In this document: one piece after another, positions 6,577-13,585 of the stretch
Layout: the number at the start of each line of letters is the position of its first letter
Numbering within the stretch: position 1 is the stretch's first letter
DNA from: Myxococcota bacterium
GTDB lineage: Bacteria > Myxococcota_C > UBA6777
Length of the DNA stretch: 22,753 nucleotides
NCBI GenBank assembly: GCA_963169055.1
Contig: CAUJFU010000227.1
Span: 1 to 22,753, forward strand
Direction of reading: 5' to 3'
Notes under the pieces: model-generated
What the model saw: only the letters and a program-made list of their open reading frames with translations
What the model was told of the DNA's origin: nothing
Database searches by the model: none
Translations under genes and position numbers: made by a program

Positions 6577-8433
6577 ATGTTGAAGCGACGCAAGAGCGCA
6601 GCGCGCAGTGTTTTTCTACTTCTCGCCTTGGCTGGTGTGCTGATCAGCCAACACACGCAAGCCACCCCCACTTCCCGCCCGACCCACCGAGCCGCACCGA
6701 AGGCCGCTGCCCCCAAGGTCGCAGCCAAGGCCAAAAAGCCCAACCCTTATCTTGATCTGGCGAAACGAAAAGCCCAAACCAAGCAACTGTTGGACTTGAT
6801 GGAGAGCGAACAAAAGCGCTACATGGGTTTTTTCGCGAAGCAAGCGATCCCCAAGGTGTACTCGCTGCGTTATCAGATGATTCAGCGCCGAGGGTTAGTG
6901 CTCCATGCAGCGGAGGGCGTGCTGACCAACGCAGCCGACAACCGAAGCAAGCCCTCGCATCAAGTGCGCTTGGAGATGCGTGTGGGCGATCACGCCTTCG
7001 ATCAGACGGGTTCGGATGGATATGATTGGAGCATCAATCGCACGCTGCTTCCTTCGGGGGATATGATCTTTACGGATACATCGGCCCCAAATCTGAAAAA
7101 GCTGTTGTGGCAACAAACCGATCATGCGTATCGCGTATCGACCGCACGTTATTGGCGCAAGCGCTATGTCCGAAGCATCAAGCCCAAACAACTCGACAAA
7201 GCGGGCGACCTGACCAAAGAGCCGCCGACGCGCTACGAAGCGCCACTCGATCCGCTGTTGCAACTCGACAAAAAGAAATGGAAAGGCATCTTGCGCCGCG
7301 TCTCGGGATCGCAGCGCCAAAACCCCCGTGTGATCGAAAGCAAAGTACATCTCGATGGAGAAGACAACTTTGTTTTGGGGGTGGGCAACGATGGCTCGCG
7401 TGTGTTGCTGCGTCACTACGGCTTTTTGTGGTCGATCTCGCTGGCGTATCTAGGTAAAAACAACGAATACTTCTCCGCTTCCCGCAACGGCTTTGTGCGA
7501 ACCGAGGCGGAGCTACCGACAGAACAGCAGCTTCAAGCCACATACGATGCGATCTTGGCGGAACTCAAGCGCCGCGTTCAAAGCGAAGAAGGCGATCCAG
7601 ACGAAGGCCCCGCGATCGTGGACCCGATGTTGAGCGGCGCAATGTTTTTCGATATCTTGGTGGCGCGACTTTCCACAGGTCGATTCTTGCGACCGAATGA
7701 TGCGCGATTTTTTGAAAAGAAGCTGGGCAAGCCGATCATTCCGTCTTTTTTGAGCGTGATCGACGATCCCACACAGACCTACTGGGGAAAAACCCCCCTC
7801 AACAGCCACTATCTCTACGATGACGAATGGGTGAAGGCTCGCCCCCTTACGATGGTCCAAGATGGCGTACTCAAAGAACTCTATATGTCCCGAAAACCCT
7901 ACAAAGATCGTAAGCGTTCCAACGGACATGGACGCGCCGCCTTTGGTCAACAACCGATCAGTCGCCCCGGAACCACCTTTGTCAAAAGCAAGCGCGCTTT
8001 TCCCTTGAGTGTGTTGCGCAAACAACTGATCGAACAAGCCAAACAACAAGGCCAGCGCTACGCTTACATCCTCAAGCGTTTCAGCGGCTACAGCCAAGTC
8101 AGCGGCACACTTTACAGCGCCAATCCCGACGAAGTGATCCAAATCGACGTACAAACCGGCAAAGAAAAGCCCCTCAAAGGTCTGACTCTTCGGATCGACG
8201 CGATGCAACTAATGCGCGGGATCGTCGCGACAGGCAACGACGATGACGTCTTTAATGGTGCAGATGGCGAAGACTCGGGCAATATCAATATCGCTGTTGT
8301 TTCGCCGAGTCTACTGCTTCAACGCATCAGCCTTCACCGTAAAAAAGTCACCGAAAAGAAAGCCTTTGAACTACCCTTCCCCTTCGCCAAAAAGCCCGCC
8401 CCATCGGTGAGATCCACCCCCCGCAAACCCTGA
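6577..8433 (+). CDS. Exported TldD/PmbA-like protein without metallopeptidase motif, 618 aa
   Basis: The start is the ATG at 6577 with AGGAG 6 nt upstream, not the in-frame ATG at 6499. Residues 1-30 form a basic-hydrophobic signal peptide ending near TQA, followed by an Ala/Lys/Pro-rich linker (about 33-55). The C-terminal domain resembles the TldD/PmbA fold, which in TldD binds zinc and trims peptides: YDDEW, the MVQDGVLKELYMSR block, NGHGR and SRPGTTFV appear in the expected order. The HEXXXH zinc motif expected just before this is absent. The equivalent stretch near residues 350-365 reads GAMFFDILVARL, without His. It is therefore either a TldE/PmbA-like non-catalytic partner or a periplasmic pseudoenzyme. 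No second TldD/PmbA gene is in the window. Confidence 0.8.
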   Translation: MLKRRKSAARSVFLLLALAGVLISQHTQATPTSRPTHRAAPKAAAPKVAAKAKKPNPYLDLAKRKAQTKQLLDLMESEQKRYMGFFAKQAIPKVYSLRYQMIQRRGLVLHAAEGVLTNAADNRSKPSHQVRLEMRVGDHAFDQTGSDGYDWSINRTLLPSGDMIFTDTSAPNLKKLLWQQTDHAYRVSTARYWRKRYVRSIKPKQLDKAGDLTKEPPTRYEAPLDPLLQLDKKKWKGILRRVSGSQRQNPRVIESKVHLDGEDNFVLGVGNDGSRVLLRHYGFLWSISLAYLGKNNEYFSASRNGFVRTEAELPTEQQLQATYDAILAELKRRVQSEEGDPDEGPAIVDPMLSGAMFFDILVARLSTGRFLRPNDARFFEKKLGKPIIPSFLSVIDDPTQTYWGKTPLNSHYLYDDEWVKARPLTMVQDGVLKELYMSRKPYKDRKRSNGHGRAAFGQQPISRPGTTFVKSKRAFPLSVLRKQLIEQAKQQGQRYAYILKRFSGYSQVSGTLYSANPDEVIQIDVQTGKEKPLKGLTLRIDAMQLMRGIVATGNDDDVFNGADGEDSGNINIAVVSPSLLLQRISLHRKKVTEKKAFELPFPFAKKPAPSVRSTPRKP

Positions 8434-8509
8434 TCAAACTGCCAGCGCATTCATTTGCCCCCCCCCGATATCGACCCGCGTTCGCCAACATGGGACCGAC
8501 CTTTTTCCC

Positions 8510-9013
8510 TTACGGCCAGTCTTGAACAATGGGCCAATAAGACCAATTTGCTTTCTGCTTCGAATAATCGACGCCGCTGCACTCAACAACGCCGCTCGGA
8601 TAAATCTTGAACCATAATTTGACTTTGTCTTTATCAGGTGTCCCTATTTTTTGAGAGATAAAATCATCCGATAACATTTTTTGTGGGAAAATTAATGGCT
8701 CGTACCACTGGCTATAACGGCGTATGAGGAAAATAAAGTAAAAAGGAGCCACAACGTCTCGAAGCAGTTGCGTTTTGTTTAGGTTGAATTGAACTCGAAA
8801 TACTCCTTGATTTTGAGTGGCTGTAAACTCATGGCAAGTATTTGTCGCTTTGACTTGAACTTTGCTTAGAGAGTCGTCTAGATCTCGAATGACGACGATA
8901 TCGTCACCGATATCGACCTCTGGTATCGCTGCGTTATACCCACGAACGATAAACTCTGACATAACGTAGAGTTGGGCCGCTCTCCCCAAATACATATCCC
9001 ACATTTTAGGCAT
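8510..9013 (-). CDS. PD-(D/E)XK-like nuclease-fold protein, 167 aa
   Basis: The N-terminal 60 residues follow the common pattern of small PD-(D/E)XK proteins. GRAAQ (10-14) is followed by E20 and RGYNAAIPEVDIGDDIVV (24-41, with D37/D38), then VQVKAT (52-57, with Q53/K55 in the place of the (D/E)XK pair). Such domains cut DNA or are non-catalytic relatives; the nearest group I can recall is DUF4365-like. The rest contains a hydrophobic FYFIFLIRR strand and a Trp-rich tail. The ATG at 9013 overlaps the end of the upstream gene by 8 bp, so the two form an operon. Base composition is clearly more AT-rich than neighbouring genes, with codons such as ATT, AAT and TTA, indicating acquisition. A role in defence or DNA processing is inference. 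Confidence 0.72.
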   Translation of the reverse strand: MPKMWDMYLGRAAQLYVMSEFIVRGYNAAIPEVDIGDDIVVIRDLDDSLSKVQVKATNTCHEFTATQNQGVFRVQFNLNKTQLLRDVVAPFYFIFLIRRYSQWYEPLIFPQKMLSDDFISQKIGTPDKDKVKLWFKIYPSGVVECSGVDYSKQKANWSYWPIVQDWP

Positions 9014-9317
9014 TTATTCTTTCTTTCTCGAAGAGAATTCTTTCATCAACAGAGTCGATAAATTGAATCGTTCCGAGTGTCTGGATTTTTTCAATCGAAA
9101 GCCCCGTCAGTAAAGTGACAATTTGCTGATAAATCTCATTATACAGAGCTTTCTCATGAGGAATGTTATCATAGGCAATGAATAATTTATCTACGATATT
9201 CGCTTGGTAATGTCGTGCGTCAGAAATCAGTTTTTTGACGCGAGGATCGAGGCGGAAGATATCGCCGTCTGTGTTTTGACTTACTCTGATCAATATTTTG
9301 TCCATGTTTCCAAGCAT
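9006..9317 (-). CDS. Small protein in AT-rich cassette, 103 aa
   Basis: I do not recognise this protein. It precedes and overlaps the PD-(D/E)XK-like gene by 8 bp and shares its AT-rich composition. The product is soluble and apparently helical, with an early basic segment (residues 20-35) and no cysteines or membrane segment. The start may be the ATG at 9317 or the in-frame ATG at 9305. The second has GGAA upstream; the first has only an A/G-rich tract. By position and size it could be an immunity, antitoxin or regulatory partner of the nuclease-fold protein, but no motif supports one of these over another. Confidence 0.6.
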   Translation of the reverse strand: MLGNMDKILIRVSQNTDGDIFRLDPRVKKLISDARHYQANIVDKLFIAYDNIPHEKALYNEIYQQIVTLLTGLSIEKIQTLGTIQFIDSVDERILFEKERINA

Positions 9318-9369
9318 TCTTTCTTAATTACGTGAGTTCGAGGAAGAAAAAAAATTGAACCAAAGAAGC

Positions 9370-10062
9370 TCAAGGCTTGGAGGGTTCAGAATCGATCGCG
9401 AGGGGAGGTTTGTTGCCGTCGTTGTCCATGCCGGCGGGGAGGAGTTTTCGGAGGGGAGGGCGTCCCGGCAAGGGTTTTCCGGGCCGTGCGGGGGTCGCGG
9501 AGGCGCTGCCTGTGCCACCCGCCGAGCGCCGTCCGGGTTTACCCAAGGCGCGACCGAGGACTTGGCCTTTTTCAAGACTGGTCATCTTTTCTTTGACTTG
9601 CTCCATATAACCGCGCAAGGGCTTGATCAGAGAGCGCGCAGCATAGGCAGTGGATTGCGTGCGCAAGGTCATGCGTTTTGCCCGGTCCATCGGGGTGGGG
9701 CGATTAAAGCCTGAACGCCCGTTGGCGGATGCCGTGAACACTTCCCGATTTTGGGGCATCAGCACCATCTGCAAACGCAAGGCGACCACACACGAAGGTG
9801 GGTCACTTTCTCCGCCCGATTCTTCGACGTCAGCAGTAATCACCAACAAAAACTTGGCGCTTGGTCGGATCACAAACCCCCGTTCAAGCAAGTTTTTGCG
9901 CAACTCCTTGGTGAGTAATTTTTGCATCCCTCCCCGATCCGAGACACTCGAAGGCACTTTGATACGCAAACTCAACTCATCCGCGTGAACCGTTGCGGCG
10001 ACCCCAAACCAACCGCCTCCCAAACAGATCAGACCGATCAACCACCGTGTGTAGCCGAACAT
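9370..10062 (-). CDS. Hypothetical exported protein, 230 aa
   Basis: The start is the ATG at 10062 with AAGGAG 6 nt upstream; a longer in-frame start at 10095 lacks such a site. Residues 1-27 form a signal peptide ending in VHA, so the protein is probably periplasmic. The first mature domain (about 30-130) contains LTKELRKNLLERGFVI followed by a strand-like FLLVITADVEE. This resembles the alpha/beta layout of small periplasmic or outer-membrane-associated proteins, but I cannot name a family. The last 60 residues are a Gly/Pro/Arg/Ala-rich, low-complexity tail. It reads in the same direction as the gene at 10196, about 130 bp downstream of it, and may be cotranscribed with it. A T-rich stretch just past the stop (about 9345-9355 on this strand) could help terminate. 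Confidence 0.7.
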   Translation of the reverse strand: MFGYTRWLIGLICLGGGWFGVAATVHADELSLRIKVPSSVSDRGGMQKLLTKELRKNLLERGFVIRPSAKFLLVITADVEESGGESDPPSCVVALRLQMVLMPQNREVFTASANGRSGFNRPTPMDRAKRMTLRTQSTAYAARSLIKPLRGYMEQVKEKMTSLEKGQVLGRALGKPGRRSAGGTGSASATPARPGKPLPGRPPLRKLLPAGMDNDGNKPPLAIDSEPSKP

Positions 10063-10143
10063 CCAAGGCTCCTTTTTCCAAAGTAAACACACCATTCAGG
10101 GAATCGTGTAGCCCATGCACACAAACAAGGTGACCCTAACACA

Positions 10144-10176
10144 GCCGAGTCCTGCACCCAACCCCCACAGGACGGC
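10144..10176. terminator. Possible hairpin between two minus-strand genes
   Basis: GTCCTG (10149-10154) and CAGGAC (10168-10173) form a 6-bp stem around a 13-nt C-rich loop; 2 nt further out, GCC and GGC could extend it. It lies 20 bp past the stop of the 10196-11527 gene. No T-tract follows on the minus strand, so it is not a convincing intrinsic terminator. Confidence 0.3.
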
Positions 10177-10195
10177 GCATCATCGCTAAGTCGCG

Positions 10196-11527
10196 CTATT
10201 CGACGCGCTTTAGTCGCACAGGTAACGGTGGGCGGCTACGCTCAACGATCCCTTCGGCCTGTGGATACGCCTGCACGATCCACGAAGGCAAGACGCACGC
10301 CTGTTCCAGCGAAGCGCCAAAAGGCTCTTGCGTGTAGGGATTCTCTGGCTCAAACAAATAACGCGAAACAACGAGCTTTTTGTCTTGCTCTCTCAAAGAC
10401 CGATACCACAAGGCCAAATGCGCTGCGGCTCGACATCTCGACGCGTACCAATTCAACAGAAACATCCGATAACGCGGCGTCATCTGCGCCAGCAAAAAAT
10501 GCCCCACGACGTTGCGCCGCAACATCAACAAGAGCTCACCTTTCTTTTTCTTGCGCAGCCGACGGAGATAACGCTCGACAGAGCAAGGTTGAAAGGTTTC
10601 GGGCGACAAGGGTTGTTCAACTTTAGCAACCAAGCAACGATACTTTTGTTCGATCAAGTCCTTGGTTTGGGCAAAATCAACAACGTGGATCTGATCCATA
10701 AATTCATCGCTGACCTCTTTGGGGATCGCCTGAGCATCGTGCTGTGCTTGTTGGATCTTGTTTTTGATCTGTTGGCGAAAGAGATCGATGATCTTCTTGG
10801 CCTGATGGGCTTCTTGACGCAGCGCCATCGCAAAAGACAACGGTGGGCGCGTCGCCCACGCAAACAAGATATCCAACAGACGCCCTTGTTCTTCTTGTGT
10901 CAGTCCCTCAGCCCGCAGCGAAAACAACACGCCATCCAAAAACACCTGTACGGAGGCCGCGATCACGTTAACCACCAACAGCGAAGCCCCACAAGCCATC
11001 TCGTAGCGCAGCAAGTTCTCGTGCAACATCTCAAGCCGTTTGATCGCCTCTGGAGCCGCACCGCGCCGAAAAAACAGCAGCGATTGGTACGAGATCAACT
11101 CGACCCCCCAAACAAAGCGCGAGTACCGAAAACGCCGCGTATCGCCCTGTTCGCTCGCGCTGCGCGTGGTTTTTTCTTGCGGAAAACAGCCCTTCGAGCG
11201 CAAAGCCGCTTCAAAGCGTTTGAGATCTAGATCGGTGGCTTGAATCCACGACAACAACTCCATCTCCGCAGGCCAACGCCCCAATTGGATCTTGGTGCGG
11301 ATGTGATCGAGATTGCTCATATTGCGCATCTCCATATCACCGCTCTGTCGAAGGTACTCCTCCATCTCGGCGGAAGAAGGCGGGTTGGGCGGCACAAACA
11401 AACTCACCTTCTTGTAGCGTTCGGCCTCGACGGGCAAGGGTGGGTTGGCCCGCCAATACGCATACGCCCCCCCCAACAACGCAAAGGCGATCACCGAACA
11501 TCCCAATAGCGCGAACCATTTGATCAT
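10196..11527 (-). CDS. Membrane-anchored protein of unknown function, 443 aa
   Basis: The ATG at 11527 has GGGAGG 6 nt upstream. Residues 4-26 form one N-terminal hydrophobic segment that is not obviously cleaved, so the protein is probably an inner-membrane anchor with the large remainder outside the cytoplasm. The remainder is mostly helical, rich in Arg, Gln, Leu and Glu, with a strongly basic patch (RRLRKKKK, about residue 320). There is no P-loop, protease motif or recognisable catalytic site; in particular it is not an McrB-like ATPase for the neighbouring DUF2357 gene. A candidate promoter lies at 11670-11699, and the ribosome-binding-site region is duplicated 62 bp upstream. I do not recognise the family. 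Confidence 0.75.
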   Translation of the reverse strand: MIKWFALLGCSVIAFALLGGAYAYWRANPPLPVEAERYKKVSLFVPPNPPSSAEMEEYLRQSGDMEMRNMSNLDHIRTKIQLGRWPAEMELLSWIQATDLDLKRFEAALRSKGCFPQEKTTRSASEQGDTRRFRYSRFVWGVELISYQSLLFFRRGAAPEAIKRLEMLHENLLRYEMACGASLLVVNVIAASVQVFLDGVLFSLRAEGLTQEEQGRLLDILFAWATRPPLSFAMALRQEAHQAKKIIDLFRQQIKNKIQQAQHDAQAIPKEVSDEFMDQIHVVDFAQTKDLIEQKYRCLVAKVEQPLSPETFQPCSVERYLRRLRKKKKGELLLMLRRNVVGHFLLAQMTPRYRMFLLNWYASRCRAAAHLALWYRSLREQDKKLVVSRYLFEPENPYTQEPFGASLEQACVLPSWIVQAYPQAEGIVERSRPPLPVRLKRVE

Positions 11528-11532
11528 CCAAC

Positions 11533-11624
11533 GCCTCCCAAGCTCCGCTCAACGGGTCAAGCCCCTTGGCCTACATCAAGGACGACAGCGCTCTGCCTCC
11601 CAAGCTCCGCTCAACAGGCCAAGC
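11533..11624. repeat. 62-bp-spaced duplication including a ribosome binding site
   Basis: A roughly 30-bp block beginning GCCTCCCAAGCTCCGCTCAA occurs at 11533 and again at 11595. The copy nearer the gene provides the ribosome binding site (GGGAGG on the minus strand) of the 10196-11527 gene. The distal copy carries the same GGGAGG with no ATG at the right distance. Confidence 0.75.
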
Positions 11625-11669
11625 CCGCAGGACAAAACCAAACCTGCCTATCTCTCGGATGGTACGATG

Positions 11670-11699
11670 TACATACAAGCGAAAAATCCAATCTGTCAA
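11670..11699 (-). promoter_or_regulatory. Candidate sigma-70-type promoter
   Basis: On the minus strand, TTGACA (11699-11694) is followed after 18 bp by TATGTA (11675-11670). The -35 is perfect and the -10 is weak. It would drive the 10196-11527 gene with a leader of about 135 nt containing both copies of the 62-bp-spaced repeat. Confidence 0.4.
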
Positions 11700-11728
11700 T
11701 CCAAGCCACACTCATCCCCTTGCAACGC

Positions 11729-13585
11729 CTAAACTTGTTCTAAGAGTACCGACAAAAAGGCCGGAAGCCATTGACGAGCCGCTGGTTGCGGACGCAGGGG
11801 GAACGCTCCCACCCCCAACAGCGGGCGTGTTGGATCTTGCGTAAAGATCACAGGCTCTTCGGGATCTCCGGGATACAGCAAATAAACCCCCAACGCGCCT
11901 CGCAACGCGTCTCGATAGGCGTGCATCTTTTCAAGTGACCCTTCGGGCCGATACTTCGCATCAAAACACAAGACACCCAACACCTGCTCTTTTCGCCTCA
12001 ACACGATCGAAAAGTCGGGGATCATCGGCACAGAGTACGAGTGCAAGATCCCGCCTCCCACCTCGAAACGTAGTTGGTAATACAACACCAGCACCAAGTC
12101 CCCAGAGACGAAATGCAGCGCACTGTCCGCACCGCGCTTGAGTCGCAAAACAAGTCCATGCGATTCTTCGACCGTCTGTGGAAACACTCGTCCCATCGGC
12201 GTTGCAATCTTGTTCAACGCACGCCACATCTCAAAAAAAGCCCAATACTCGTAAAGTTTCGCCATATCCCGCAGCGGCCCTGCGATCGCTTGCGCCCCTT
12301 CTTCCCATGAAAGCTGCAAGATCGAAGACATCCGCTCCGAATATGCCAACACCTCACGATAACCCGCCCGCCCCCGCAGATGCGCAAACGGAAACACACG
12401 CGGCCACACCGCCGGAACTTCCCCAGCAAAGGGCAATCGCGCACGCCACCCTTCACACAAACGACCCAACCGCTCTAACTCCCCCACATAGCCGCTCTCT
12501 CCAGCACAACGAAAGATCTGTCCCATCTCCACCAATATCCGCGACAACGAATCGAGCAGCCACAACACAAAACGATTTTCCGATGTATCCGAGGTCCACG
12601 TCTTGGCCCAAACAGGCAAGCGCATCGGCATGACTTGAACCGCCATTGATTCACCATGCCCTGATGCTTCGTGATATCCCGATGATTCGTGATATCCCGA
12701 TGCTCCGTGATATCCCGATGCTCCGAAATGCCCTGATGTTCCGAAATGCCCTGATATCTCGTGGCGACCTTCCGTCGCCTCGACCTGTGGAAAAGACCGA
12801 TACACGCCGCCTTTGTGCAGCCCTCTCGACCAAGAGCGCGGATCGATCCGAGAGACCTGTGCGATGGGTCGCCAACGCTCTTCTTGGCGAAGGGCTTGGA
12901 TGGGCGATTGCGCGATCACCCAAAAGGCCGCATCCATCGAAGGATCGAGCAAGGCATGACGCAACAACAAAAAGTGTTCCAAGCCCGCACGAGAACGGCC
13001 CGCACGAGCTTGCTGAAAGACCGCATACACGGGACTTTTGACTTGAAACAACAGCGCGGTTGCTTGCGCAGCCAAATCCTCCATCAACACCACATATTCC
13101 TGCAAATAATCCAACTTTTTCGAGCGCACCTCGACCGATTCGTGCCACACCGCCCGACCGCCCCAAGCCACCTCAAACCAAGCCCCGCCCACATAATCCC
13201 GAAAGTTCAACTTTCCCCCCGCGATCACGCCCTTGCGTCGCGTCCGATGCGCATGAAAGACTGCAGACGAAAACTGCGGAAAACACGCGAATTGTGGAGC
13301 CTCGCCCTCTCCCTCCCACAAGACCTCTAGCACATAATCCCGCTGCTCCTGCAATTGCACCACCGCGATCGCCAACGGAGCCTCTCGGCCATCGTAGATC
13401 AATCCATACGACGTCGATTGTTCCGAAGAGATCGGTCCTCCACACAAGCTCATCCCTGCCTTCAAAGAGATCACGCCCTCCTCTTCCAAGGTTTCTCCGC
13501 CCCATTCGCTCAAGACGATCTCGACACGCCCCCCCGCCATCTCTCGCCACCAACGCACACTCGACAACGCCCATACCTGCTTCAA
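11729..13585 (-). CDS. DUF2357 / PD-(D/E)XK McrC-like nuclease, 618 aa
   Basis: The C-terminal half matches the DUF2357/DUF524 nuclease group. KLYEYWAFFEMWRAL (443-457) is the helical signature preceding the nuclease core, then PDFSIVL (523-529) and VLCFDAKYR (538-546) give the PD...DAK active site, and MHAYRDAL follows (554-561). The N-terminal half is the DUF2357-type beta-rich domain. Family members are usually nuclease subunits beside an McrB-like AAA+ GTPase, but no such gene is within 10 kb on either side here. Residues 277-312 are six copies of a six-residue unit (consensus x-S-G-[HY]-[FH]-[GE]) that looks like an expandable linker between the domains. The proposed start is TTG at 13585, whose last two bases form the start of the corA stop (TTGA), with GAGGGGGTGG upstream. 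A later ATG at 13540 is the main alternative. Confidence 0.85.
   Translation of the reverse strand: MKQVWALSSVRWWREMAGGRVEIVLSEWGGETLEEEGVISLKAGMSLCGGPISSEQSTSYGLIYDGREAPLAIAVVQLQEQRDYVLEVLWEGEGEAPQFACFPQFSSAVFHAHRTRRKGVIAGGKLNFRDYVGGAWFEVAWGGRAVWHESVEVRSKKLDYLQEYVVLMEDLAAQATALLFQVKSPVYAVFQQARAGRSRAGLEHFLLLRHALLDPSMDAAFWVIAQSPIQALRQEERWRPIAQVSRIDPRSWSRGLHKGGVYRSFPQVEATEGRHEISGHFGTSGHFGASGYHGASGYHESSGYHEASGHGESMAVQVMPMRLPVWAKTWTSDTSENRFVLWLLDSLSRILVEMGQIFRCAGESGYVGELERLGRLCEGWRARLPFAGEVPAVWPRVFPFAHLRGRAGYREVLAYSERMSSILQLSWEEGAQAIAGPLRDMAKLYEYWAFFEMWRALNKIATPMGRVFPQTVEESHGLVLRLKRGADSALHFVSGDLVLVLYYQLRFEVGGGILHSYSVPMIPDFSIVLRRKEQVLGVLCFDAKYRPEGSLEKMHAYRDALRGALGVYLLYPGDPEEPVIFTQDPTRPLLGVGAFPLRPQPAARQWLPAFLSVLLEQV
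12650..12757 (-). repeat. 18-bp in-frame minisatellite inside the DUF2357 gene
   Basis: Six 18-bp units (plus-strand motif similar to GATGCTCCGTGATATCCC) encode six consecutive hexapeptides ending in Gly or Glu. All units keep the frame, so slippage would change linker length without inactivating the protein. Confidence 0.85.

Noticed and set aside
10328-11230. Open frame of 300 codons on the plus strand
   Set aside because: It is antisense to the membrane-anchored protein gene, which has a good start and signal segment.
10196-11527. McrB-like ATPase partner for the DUF2357 nuclease
   Set aside because: No Walker A or B motif is present; the protein has an N-terminal membrane segment instead.
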